Positions 40,379 through 48,051 of a stretch of 64,000 bases of DNA are shown here, piece after piece. The stretch lies in assembly GCA_905233765.1 (NCBI GenBank), contig CAJOCU010000013.1, positions 35,237-99,236 on the forward strand, in the 5' to 3' direction. The first letter of the stretch is position 1. Every line of letters begins with the position of its first letter. The translations under genes and the position numbers were made by a program. The notes beneath the pieces are model-generated. The model was not told the DNA's origin, ran no database searches, and saw only the letters and a program-made list of their open reading frames with translations. Source of the stretch: an uncultured Bacteroidaceae bacterium. Lineage in GTDB: Bacteria; Bacteroidota; Bacteroidia; Bacteroidales; Bacteroidaceae.

Positions 40379-43300
40379 ATGAAAAAGTTCCTACTTCTCG
40401 CTGTCGCTTTGACTGCAAGTTTTGCCGCCACGGCACAGGGATGGGTGAAACCTGAGCCCACCCCCTCCATGTACACTTCACTCAGCAAAGTAGATAGCGT
40501 CTATATCTACAACATCGGTTCTGGGTTGTTTCTCACCCAGGGCAATGATTGGGGCACTCACGCCAGTGTGGGCGAGACGCCTGCTCTCTGCGTAGTCCTG
40601 CCCTACGCTAAGGAGGGCGACACATGGGACGGCAAGTCCTACAAGCTACGCAACCTTGATTCGTGGGGCTATTGGCATGATTTCTACATTGAGGAATGGA
40701 GTGCTTTGGATATTTGGGCCAACGGTGATAATAAAGAAAACTACCTGTTCTGCGTGGAGCCCGTTGACGCAGAGGCCTTCACCTATCGCTTCACCGCCTC
40801 AGATGCCAACATTACCACAAAAGATCTCACCGGAAAATACGTAGGCAACTACAAACTCTACCACGACAACAATCATGATGTTGACAGCCCTACAGGTGTC
40901 ATCTATAGCACACTCGACGACGAAACGAATTTCCTAAGCGTGTGGGCTTTCATCACCCGCGAAGACTATGCGCCATTGGAGGCTGCCACAGCGACATACA
41001 ACCTGGCCATGCAGCTCCAGAAACTCATCGAGAAGGCCGAAGGCCTTGGCATCTACACCCAGGCGGCGCAAGCTGTGTTCGACAACACCTCCAGCACACT
41101 GGAACAACTCCAAACGGCTTATGACAACCTTTACGTCCTCGTTACTGCCGCAGAAGAAAACAGCGCAACTCCCGACAATCCCGCTGACAAGACAGACCTG
41201 GTCGTCAACCCCGACTTCACCGACGGTGTCAACGGCTGGACGAACGGCGCAAATGCCAGCACTTTTGAAGCACAAAATTATTTTGCACAGTTTGGCACCC
41301 CGCACCTGAATATATGGAATGCCAAAGGGTTGGACGGCAAGAGCTATCAGATGGTCACGGGCCTGCCCAACGGCATCTACGAAGTGAAGATGTATGCATT
41401 CAGCAACAACGGCTGTGACTATGTCTTCGCAGGCGATGACAAACAACAAGTACAAGGATCTAACGGCAAGGAATTCACGTTGCTGGCCTGCACCACCGAC
41501 GGCAACCTGGAGCTTGGAATGCTCCACACACCCACCGACCATGAGGGTGGTCCGTGGTGCGGTTTCGGCAATGTACGCCTCAGCTACCTAGGCACCGTTG
41601 CCGAGAGCTATCAATACTGGCTGAACTACTACCTCGAACAAGCACCAGATTATGCCAATATGGAGGTGTCCTTCCAAACGAGCCTCGGAGAAGAATATGT
41701 CAATGTATTACAAAGCGCCAGTGAGGCAACAGAAGTGGCCGACATTCAACTCATCGTGGCCAAGCTGATTGATCTTATCCCTGCAATGGCTGAGAACGTT
41801 GCAGCCTATGCAGCCTTTGAAGCCGCCGTGATTGCAGCTGAAGCAGTGCTGGAACAAATTGATCAGAACCCCAAAGCATTGGAACTGGAGGAATATCTAA
41901 GCGAACACTACGACGATGCCAGCATAGGCCTTCTGAGCACCGAGGAAATTGCAGCGCAGACCGCCCTACTCTATGAGATGTCTGAAGCAGCCATTAAAGC
42001 CAGCGCAGTCCCAGGCACCGACATCACGAATATGATTGCCAATCCCGATTTCTCCGATGGCAAGACCACGGGTTGGACAGTCACTGGCGGCACCGTCAAG
42101 ATTGGAGCCAACGACGTAAATATTACGGCTGAAGTGTGGCAGGAGAACTTCACCATCTCGCAGGAGATAAAGGGTCTCGCAAACGGCCTCTACCAGCTCG
42201 ATTTCTATGGAATGGGGCGCACGGGATCGGCAGAACTTTCTTGGGACAACCAAGATGCTCCCATCCCCGCAGCCTATGCCATTGTCAACAACTCCTTGAC
42301 AGCCCTTGCAGACTATTGCTCGGCACCTGCAGAAGAAGCCTATGCCGACTATGACTATGAAGCCGACGAAGGCATACACTTCCCCACTAGCCTGTCAAAC
42401 TGTGCCATCGCCTTCAAAAATGGTCGCTACGCAAACACAGCCTACGGTGTGGTCACAGACGGTGTCCTCCGCATTGGCATCACGAGCACAACGATGACCG
42501 ATAATAAAGAAAGCTGGGCAGTCTTTGATAACTTCCGCCTCATCTATCAGGGCAAGGACGAGACCGCGCTGAAGGCCGCATTGCCCCAGCTGATTACAGG
42601 ATTGCAGCAGGCCCTCACCGGCCATCTGTCACCTGCGGTAAAGCAAACTGTGACCGATGCCACGCAGAACGTCAATCTCGATGCCGATGCCAATACCCTT
42701 TACGAAACCTACCTCACACTAGAGGCCCTTTATCAACCCATCGAAGCCTCCATGGCCAAATACGCAGAACTCTACGACGCATACAAACGCCTGCAGCAAG
42801 CCTATATCGACTATGTCGAGACCGCTTCACAAGAAGCGTTTGAAGCACTCGAGCCAATGGCCGCCCGTGTGAAGGAGGCTTATGAAGGGAATACCCTCAC
42901 CGATGAGCAGATCGATGCATTGCTGGTCGAGGTAGCAGATGCCATCAGAGCTGCCCAAGGTTTAGACGATGCCACCGATGAGAAACCCGTAAACGCCACC
43001 AACTACATCGTGAACCCCAACTTCGACGCAAATATCAACGGATGGACAAATACAGGTGACCGCAACTGGGAATGGCGCAACTCAGGTGGTAGCTACTTGC
43101 AGAGTATGCAATGCTACAACGACGACTGGAAGTCACCCTTCGGTGCCTCCTCTGTGGAACAGGTCATCAAGGGCCTGCCCGCTGGCAGCTATGCCGTTGG
43201 CTTCGGCTACAAAATGGCTGATGCAAACTGGGAGACCGCAGGGACCTTCCATGGCTGCTATGCCATCGCCAACAACGGAGCCGTAGAGCTTACAGAGAGC

Positions 43301-43624
43301 ACCCTCGGTGGATGGGAGAAACTGGAAGAAGGACAGGTCCTCTGCGCCGTTGGCGACGACGGAATCCTCACCATTCGCTTCATGTCCACAGCCGACGAGA
43401 CAGCTATTCTGTGGATTATTGACAACGTCACCCTCACCTACTTCGGTAAGAACAGCACCGTGGGTATTGAGAAAGTGAATCTCGAGGAAGGCATTGCCAA
43501 CGAGCAACAGACCGATGTGGTCTATGACCTGAGCGGACGCAGCATAGCCAAGAACGGCATTGCCAACGGCAAATTGCCCAAGGGCGTCTATATCATCGGC
43601 GGCAAGAAAGTTCTGGTGAAATAA
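40379..43624 (+). CDS. Large secreted protein with three carbohydrate-binding-like modules and a type IX tail
   Basis: 1081 residues with a signal peptide (MKKFLLLAVALTASFAATAQ). An N-terminal ricin/lectin-like region (about 30-190) is followed by three jelly-roll-type modules. Each is introduced by NP(D/N)F and a GW or GWT (about 277, 554, 905): NPDFTDGVNGWTNGA, NPDFSDGKTTGWTVTGG and NPNFDANINGWTNTGD. Each contains a 'GLPNGIYEVKMYAF'-type strand. They are separated by alpha-helical FIVAR-like spacers. No catalytic motif recognised. The tail VVYDLSGRSIAK...LPKGVYIIGGKKVLVK is a type IX sorting-like signal, so it is probably displayed on the cell surface. The GH53 gene lies 19 bp downstream, suggesting a helper in plant galactan binding. 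Confidence 0.75.
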   Translation: MKKFLLLAVALTASFAATAQGWVKPEPTPSMYTSLSKVDSVYIYNIGSGLFLTQGNDWGTHASVGETPALCVVLPYAKEGDTWDGKSYKLRNLDSWGYWHDFYIEEWSALDIWANGDNKENYLFCVEPVDAEAFTYRFTASDANITTKDLTGKYVGNYKLYHDNNHDVDSPTGVIYSTLDDETNFLSVWAFITREDYAPLEAATATYNLAMQLQKLIEKAEGLGIYTQAAQAVFDNTSSTLEQLQTAYDNLYVLVTAAEENSATPDNPADKTDLVVNPDFTDGVNGWTNGANASTFEAQNYFAQFGTPHLNIWNAKGLDGKSYQMVTGLPNGIYEVKMYAFSNNGCDYVFAGDDKQQVQGSNGKEFTLLACTTDGNLELGMLHTPTDHEGGPWCGFGNVRLSYLGTVAESYQYWLNYYLEQAPDYANMEVSFQTSLGEEYVNVLQSASEATEVADIQLIVAKLIDLIPAMAENVAAYAAFEAAVIAAEAVLEQIDQNPKALELEEYLSEHYDDASIGLLSTEEIAAQTALLYEMSEAAIKASAVPGTDITNMIANPDFSDGKTTGWTVTGGTVKIGANDVNITAEVWQENFTISQEIKGLANGLYQLDFYGMGRTGSAELSWDNQDAPIPAAYAIVNNSLTALADYCSAPAEEAYADYDYEADEGIHFPTSLSNCAIAFKNGRYANTAYGVVTDGVLRIGITSTTMTDNKESWAVFDNFRLIYQGKDETALKAALPQLITGLQQALTGHLSPAVKQTVTDATQNVNLDADANTLYETYLTLEALYQPIEASMAKYAELYDAYKRLQQAYIDYVETASQEAFEALEPMAARVKEAYEGNTLTDEQIDALLVEVADAIRAAQGLDDATDEKPVNATNYIVNPNFDANINGWTNTGDRNWEWRNSGGSYLQSMQCYNDDWKSPFGASSVEQVIKGLPAGSYAVGFGYKMADANWETAGTFHGCYAIANNGAVELTESTLGGWEKLEEGQVLCAVGDDGILTIRFMSTADETAILWIIDNVTLTYFGKNSTVGIEKVNLEEGIANEQQTDVVYDLSGRSIAKNGIANGKLPKGVYIIGGKKVLVK

Positions 43625-43643
43625 ACAGCAAGAACCAGTTGTT

Positions 43644-44891
43644 ATGAAAAAATGGTTTTTAGTGGCAAGTGTCCTGTGCGGCGGTTTCTCGGCCGTCGCA
43701 CAGGACATCATCCGCGGCGGAGACATCTCGATGCTCACGCTCGTGGAGGATAACGGCGGTAAATACAAGAATACCAATAACCAAGAGCGCGAATGCCTCA
43801 GCCTACTGACCGAGAACGGGATGAACTGCGCACGCCTGCGCCTATACAACGACCCTGGGAACCCAGACTTTGATCCCTCGAATCGCTTGCCTGCGGGCTA
43901 CCAGAACGAGGAGGACGTGCTTCGGCTGGCTCGCCGTGCCAAAGAGGCTGGGATGCAAATCCTGCTCACCTTCCACTACAGTGACTATTGGACCAACGGC
44001 GAAACACAAACGAAACCGCACGATTGGGCTGAGTTGAGTTTCCTGCTATTGCGACGCGCAGTGAGGAGATATACCTCCGATTTTCTTACGAAGATGAAGG
44101 AGCAAGGTACATTACCCGAATATGTAAGCATCGGCAACGAGACCCAATCAGGGATGCTCTACCCCGACGGCTCCCATGAGAACATGACACAATTATGTCA
44201 GCTCTATGGTGCTGCAAGTGCCGGCGTGCGCGATGTATCCAAAGATATCAAGGTGATTGTACACCTGGCCGGAGGCGGTGACGCAACACTCTACCGATGG
44301 CACTTTGGAGAACTAAAGAAGAACAACGTAGATTACGATATCATCGGTGCATCCTACTATCCCTTCTGGACGGAAAAGACTATAGAGGAAATCAGCGATT
44401 GGGCAACGGTCATCAATCAAGAATTCAACAAGCCCGTACTCCTCATGGAGGTAGGCTATGCCTGGCGGAAGACACTCCCTGATGGATCAAATGGACAACT
44501 CTACGACAACGGTCCCTACACTAGCATGACCCCGACAGGACAGAAGGACTTCATGGAACAGCTCTTCAACACCATCCTCGCGAACGATGCCCTCATAGGC
44601 CTCGTCTATTGGGATCCCATCTTCATCCCCGCAGGAGACGCCGGTTGGGAATTGGGTGGTAAGAATGTCGTAGCCAACAGCACACTCTTCTCGTTCTACG
44701 GGAAAGCACAGCCCGCCCTGGCCACTTTCAAGACAGGCCTGCCCGATGCCGTGCGCGACGTGAAAAACGAAGACGTTAGCTGTGAACTGTCATCGAACGT
44801 CGTGTATGACCTGAGCGGCCGCAAGATTGCTCACCCTTCATCGCCGAAGGGGGTCTATATCATCAACGGTCAGAAGAGAGTGGATAAATAA
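43644..44891 (+). CDS. GH53 arabinogalactan endo-beta-1,4-galactanase
   Basis: Secreted glycoside hydrolase of 415 residues that cleaves beta-1,4-galactan side chains of pectin. A signal peptide (WFLVASVLCGGFSAVAQ) is followed by the family opening IIRGGDISMLTLVEDNGGKY. The catalytic acid/base is Glu166 in SIGNETQSGM and the nucleophile is Glu269 in LLMEVGYAW, both within a TIM barrel of normal size. The C-terminus NVVYDLSGRKIAH...PKGVYIINGQKRVDK is a type IX sorting-like tail shared with the preceding protein and the GH29 protein. No promoter lies in the 19-bp gap, so it is cotranscribed with the upstream binding protein. Confidence 0.92.
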   Translation: MKKWFLVASVLCGGFSAVAQDIIRGGDISMLTLVEDNGGKYKNTNNQERECLSLLTENGMNCARLRLYNDPGNPDFDPSNRLPAGYQNEEDVLRLARRAKEAGMQILLTFHYSDYWTNGETQTKPHDWAELSFLLLRRAVRRYTSDFLTKMKEQGTLPEYVSIGNETQSGMLYPDGSHENMTQLCQLYGAASAGVRDVSKDIKVIVHLAGGGDATLYRWHFGELKKNNVDYDIIGASYYPFWTEKTIEEISDWATVINQEFNKPVLLMEVGYAWRKTLPDGSNGQLYDNGPYTSMTPTGQKDFMEQLFNTILANDALIGLVYWDPIFIPAGDAGWELGGKNVVANSTLFSFYGKAQPALATFKTGLPDAVRDVKNEDVSCELSSNVVYDLSGRKIAHPSSPKGVYIINGQKRVDK

Positions 44892-44936
44892 TCATAGTTT
44901 TTTGTGTCTTTTTGCGCTTAAATGCTAAAAATGTTG

Positions 44937-44944
44937 TACCTTTG
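44937..44944 (+). promoter_or_regulatory. Bacteroidetes promoter for the 2-oxoacid oxidoreductase operon
   Basis: TACCTTTG with TTTGCG at 44911 about 22 bp upstream, 20 bp before the TPR gene ATG at 44965. Confidence 0.75.
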
Positions 44945-44964
44945 CGCCCGCTAAGCGAAACGTA

Positions 44965-45165
44965 ATGAGCACAGAAGCATCCAAAGCACGGGCACAAGAG
45001 CTCTACATTCAGGGTAACACCTTCCGCAAACAACAGTTGTGGGCAGAGGCATTGAACGCCTATGAGGCAGCCGCCGCCCTCGACCCTGAGTCGCCGGCAG
45101 TAACCGCGCGACAGATGCTCATGAACATTATGGAATACTTTTGTAAAGAGTATTACAACCCCTAA
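44965..45165 (+). CDS. Small TPR protein heading the oxidoreductase operon
   Basis: 66 residues forming about one and a half TPR-like helical hairpins (ARAQELYIQGNTFRKQQLWAEALNAYEAAAALDPES), ending NIMEYFCKEYYNP. It lies 9 bp before the ferredoxin gene and directly behind the operon promoter. Small TPR proteins often precede this oxidoreductase set in Bacteroidales, so a chaperone or assembly role for the enzyme is a reasonable guess. Two cysteines are not arranged to bind a cluster. Confidence 0.78.
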   Translation: MSTEASKARAQELYIQGNTFRKQQLWAEALNAYEAAAALDPESPAVTARQMLMNIMEYFCKEYYNP

Positions 45166-45174
45166 TTCTACTAT

Positions 45175-45408
45175 ATGGCAAAAATGAAAGGAGCGATTGT
45201 CGTCAATACAGAGCGCTGCAAGGGCTGCAGCCTCTGCGTGGTGGCATGTCCGCTCAATCTTATCCAGCTGGCCGACAAGAAGGTCAACCTGCGCGGCTAC
45301 CGTTTCGTGGAACAGGTGAACACAGAGGCTTGCACAGGCTGCACCTCCTGCGCCATCGTGTGCCCCGACGGATGCATCAGCGTGTACAGAGTGAAAAATG
45401 AAGCATGA
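45175..45408 (+). CDS. 4Fe-4S ferredoxin subunit of 2-oxoacid oxidoreductase
   Basis: 77 residues with two CxxCxxCxxxCP-type motifs: CKGCSLCVVACP near 14-25 and CTGCTSCAIVCP near 54-65, enough for two [4Fe-4S] clusters. This is the delta (KorD/VorD-like) electron-carrying subunit that passes electrons from the thiamine-diphosphate enzyme to a soluble ferredoxin. The stop overlaps the alpha-subunit start (ATGA), so the subunits are made together. Confidence 0.92.
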   Translation: MAKMKGAIVVNTERCKGCSLCVVACPLNLIQLADKKVNLRGYRFVEQVNTEACTGCTSCAIVCPDGCISVYRVKNEA

Positions 45409-46523
45409 AAAGTGAAAATAAAGAAATGAATAATAGCAATTCCGAAGTAGTCCTGATGAAGGGCAACGAGGCCATCGCACACGCCGCCATCCGTTGTGGC
45501 TGCGACGGCTATTTCGGCTACCCCATTACGCCGCAGAGCGAGATCCTGGAGACACTGGCCGCCGAGAAACCGTGGGAGACCACAGGCATGGTTGTGTTGC
45601 AGGCCGAAAGCGAGGTAGCCAGCATCAATATGATCTACGGCGGTGGTGGCAGCGGCAAGCGCGTCATGACATCGTCCTCCAGCCCCGGCGTGGCACTGAT
45701 GCAGGAGGGTATCGCCTACATGGCCGGTGCCGAGATTCCTGGATTGATTGTCAACGTGCAGCGCGGTGGTCCAGGTCTGGGAACCATCCAGCCCTCTCAA
45801 GGCGACTATTTCCAGGCCACACGTGGAGGCGGTAACGGCGACTACTATGTTCTGGTACTGGCACCCGCTAGCGTGCAGGAAATGGCCGATTTCGTGGATA
45901 TGGCATTCGAACTGTCATTCAAGCATCGCATCCCTGCCATGATTCTCTCCGATGGTGTCATCGGTCAGGTGATGGAGAAGGTGGTGCTGCCGCCCTTCAA
46001 GCCCCGTCGCACTGAAGAAGAAATCCTGCGCGAATGTCCGTGGGCCAGCACAGGTCGCAAGAACAAGCGCCCCATCAACGTCATCACCTCGCTGGAACTG
46101 AAACCCGAGGCAATGGAGAAGCACAACCTGCACCTGCAAGAGAAATACGACATCATCCGCGAGACAGAAGTGCGCTACGAAGAACTTTACACCGAGGATG
46201 CCGACTACCTGATTGTAGCCTTCGGTTCAGCAGCACGTATCGCCCAGAAAGCCATTGGCGACCTGCGTCGTCAAGGTCTGCGCGTCGGCCTGCTACGCCC
46301 CATCACCCTGTGGCCCTTCCCCACGAAGCGCATCCAAGAGCTGTCGCAGAAGGTCAAAGGCATACTCACCTTCGAGATCAATGCCGGCCAGATGGTCGAA
46401 GACGTCCGCCTAGCTGTCGAAGGGCGCTGCCCCGTAGCCCACTACGGAAAGATGGGCGGCATTGTCCCGACACCGGACGAGCTGATTCAAGCACTGAAAA
46501 CAAAGTTACAAATTAAGAGCTGA
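45405..46523 (+). CDS. vorB: 2-oxoacid:ferredoxin oxidoreductase alpha subunit (VorB/KorA-type)
   Basis: 372-residue pyrimidine-binding/transketolase-like subunit of a ferredoxin-dependent 2-oxoacid oxidoreductase. The family start VVLMKGNEAIAHAAIRCGCDGYFGYPITPQSE and EVASINMIYGGGGSGKRVMTSSSSPG are clear. The substrate may be branched-chain 2-oxoacids (VOR) or 2-oxoglutarate (KOR); the alpha subunit resembles those named VorB, but the distinction is not secure by eye. I take the ATG at 45405 that overlaps the ferredoxin stop; a second ATG at 45426 follows GAAA-rich repeats and is possible. The enzyme is oxygen-sensitive and typical of anaerobes. Confidence 0.9.
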   Translation: MKSENKEMNNSNSEVVLMKGNEAIAHAAIRCGCDGYFGYPITPQSEILETLAAEKPWETTGMVVLQAESEVASINMIYGGGGSGKRVMTSSSSPGVALMQEGIAYMAGAEIPGLIVNVQRGGPGLGTIQPSQGDYFQATRGGGNGDYYVLVLAPASVQEMADFVDMAFELSFKHRIPAMILSDGVIGQVMEKVVLPPFKPRRTEEEILRECPWASTGRKNKRPINVITSLELKPEAMEKHNLHLQEKYDIIRETEVRYEELYTEDADYLIVAFGSAARIAQKAIGDLRRQGLRVGLLRPITLWPFPTKRIQELSQKVKGILTFEINAGQMVEDVRLAVEGRCPVAHYGKMGGIVPTPDELIQALKTKLQIKS

Positions 46524-46526
46524 ACA

Positions 46527-46700
46527 ATGAAGGACAGAGAAGCTGTTCGCAGGAATCTGAATACGGTATTCATGCTGCTGGCCCTCATCGGTGTGGTCAT
46601 CTACTTTGCATTCCCCGCGCACCACATCATCGGTCTCGCGGTCATTGGCATTGCCATGATCATCAAGATCGCAGAGTTCTTCATTCGGTTCATGTTCTAA
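46527..46700 (+). CDS. 57-residue two-helix membrane protein inside the oxidoreductase operon
   Basis: Starts 3 bp after the alpha-subunit stop and ends 26 bp before the beta-subunit gene. The translation begins MKDREAVRRNLNTVFMLLA, followed by LIGVVIYFAFPAHHIIGLAVI and a second hydrophobic run ending KIAEFFIRFMF. The charged N-terminus and two hydrophobic segments (about 14-30 and 34-50) predict a membrane hairpin. No family recognised. The position suggests it might anchor the soluble oxidoreductase or its ferredoxin near a membrane electron acceptor such as Rnf; that is inference from context only. Confidence 0.75.
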   Translation: MKDREAVRRNLNTVFMLLALIGVVIYFAFPAHHIIGLAVIGIAMIIKIAEFFIRFMF

Positions 46701-46726
46701 ATATGATTTAAACGTTAAACGAAGAA

Positions 46727-47482
46727 ATGAACAATATAATTTCCCCCGAGAATTTGGTCTATCAGAAGCCTACGCTGCTGAACGACAATGACATGCACTA
46801 CTGCCCTGGCTGTTCACACGGCGTTGTACATAAGCTCATCGCCGAGGTGATCGAAGAAATGGGCGTGGAGGAGAAAGCCGTAGGCGTATCGCCCGTAGGC
46901 TGTGCTGTCTTCGCCTACAAGTACATCGACATAGACTGGCAGGAAGCCGCCCATGGCCGCGCCCCCGCCATCGCTACAGCCATCAAGCGTTTGTGGCCCG
47001 ATCACCTCGTCTTCACCTATCAGGGCGACGGTGACCTTGCCTGCATCGGCACAGCCGAGACAATCCACGCACTGAACCGTGGCGAAAACATCGCCATCAT
47101 CTTCATCAATAATGCCATCTACGGCATGACGGGCGGTCAGATGGCCCCCACCACGCTGATGGGAATGAAGACCTCCACCTGCCCTTACGGTCGTCAGGCC
47201 GATCTGCACGGATATCCTCTGAAGATCACAGAGATTGCAGCACAACTGGAGGGCACCTGCTACGTCACACGCCAGAGCGTGCACAGCGTGGCTGCTATCC
47301 GCAAAGCCAAGCGCGCCATCCGTCAGGCCTTTGAGAACAGCATCAACCGCCGTGGTTCCAGCCTCGTCGAGATTGTCAGCACATGCTCATCGGGCTGGAA
47401 GAAGACTCCCGTAGAGGCCAACGAGTGGATGGAAGAACATATGTTCGACTTCTACCATGTGGGAGACCTGAAGACAGTTTAA
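46727..47482 (+). CDS. 2-oxoacid:ferredoxin oxidoreductase beta subunit (thiamine diphosphate-binding)
   Basis: 251-residue catalytic subunit that binds thiamine diphosphate and Mg2+. HYCPGCSHGVVHKLIAEVIEE near 22-42 carries the conserved CPGC segment of this family. TYQGDGDLACIGTAETIHALNRGENIAIIFINNAIYGMTGGQ near 102-143 is the GDG...N thiamine diphosphate motif. TCPYGRQADLHGYPLKI follows. It lies between the 57-residue membrane protein and the gamma subunit in one transcript, with a short TTTAAAC-repeat spacer before the gamma gene. Confidence 0.92.
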   Translation: MNNIISPENLVYQKPTLLNDNDMHYCPGCSHGVVHKLIAEVIEEMGVEEKAVGVSPVGCAVFAYKYIDIDWQEAAHGRAPAIATAIKRLWPDHLVFTYQGDGDLACIGTAETIHALNRGENIAIIFINNAIYGMTGGQMAPTTLMGMKTSTCPYGRQADLHGYPLKITEIAAQLEGTCYVTRQSVHSVAAIRKAKRAIRQAFENSINRRGSSLVEIVSTCSSGWKKTPVEANEWMEEHMFDFYHVGDLKTV

Positions 47483-47508
47483 AATTTAAAGTTTAAGGTT
47501 TAAAGTAA

Positions 47509-48051
47509 ATGACAGAAGAAATTATCATAGCCGGTTTCGGCGGACAGGGCGTGCTCTCTATGGGTAAGATCCTGGCTTATAGCGGCCTCATGGAAGGTAA
47601 AGAGGTATCTTGGATGCCCGCCTACGGTCCTGAACAGCGTGGCGGAACCGCCAACGTAACCGTCATTGTCAGCGACGAGCGCATCTCATCGCCCATCATC
47701 AGCAGCTACGACACCGCCATCATCCTCAACCAGCCCTCGCTGGAGAAGTTTGAAAGCACCATCAAGCCCGGCGGCACGCTCATCTACGACGGCTACGGCA
47801 TCACCATTCCCCCCAAGCGCACCGACATCAACATCTACGAGATCAGCGCCATGGACGCTGCTGCTGAGAGCGGCAATCCAAAGAGCTTCAACATGATCGT
47901 CCTTGGCGGTCTGCTGAAGGTGCGCCCTATCGTGAAGCTTGAGAACGTGGTGAAAGCCCTTCGCAAGACACTGCCCGAGCGCCACCACAACCTGATTCCC
48001 GCCAATGAAGCAGCCCTGCACACTGGCGCCGACATCATCCAGAAGAAATGA
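47509..48051 (+). CDS. 2-oxoacid:ferredoxin oxidoreductase gamma subunit
   Basis: 180-residue gamma (KorC-type) domain, which binds coenzyme A in related enzymes. IIIAGFGGQGVLSMGKILAYSGLMEGKEVSWMPAYGPEQRGGTA near 4-47 is the family hallmark. A 26-bp spacer of AAATTTAAAGTTTAAGGTTTAAAG repeats precedes the ATG. The stop overlaps the putative porin gene by 4 bp, tying an outer-membrane gene to the operon end. Confidence 0.92.
   Translation: MTEEIIIAGFGGQGVLSMGKILAYSGLMEGKEVSWMPAYGPEQRGGTANVTVIVSDERISSPIISSYDTAIILNQPSLEKFESTIKPGGTLIYDGYGITIPPKRTDINIYEISAMDAAAESGNPKSFNMIVLGGLLKVRPIVKLENVVKALRKTLPERHHNLIPANEAALHTGADIIQKK

Noticed and set aside
44836..44858. Possible palindrome remnant in the GH53 sorting tail
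   Set aside because: Too short and lacks the GGGAGGGG core; the peptide PKGVYIING is the normal tail.
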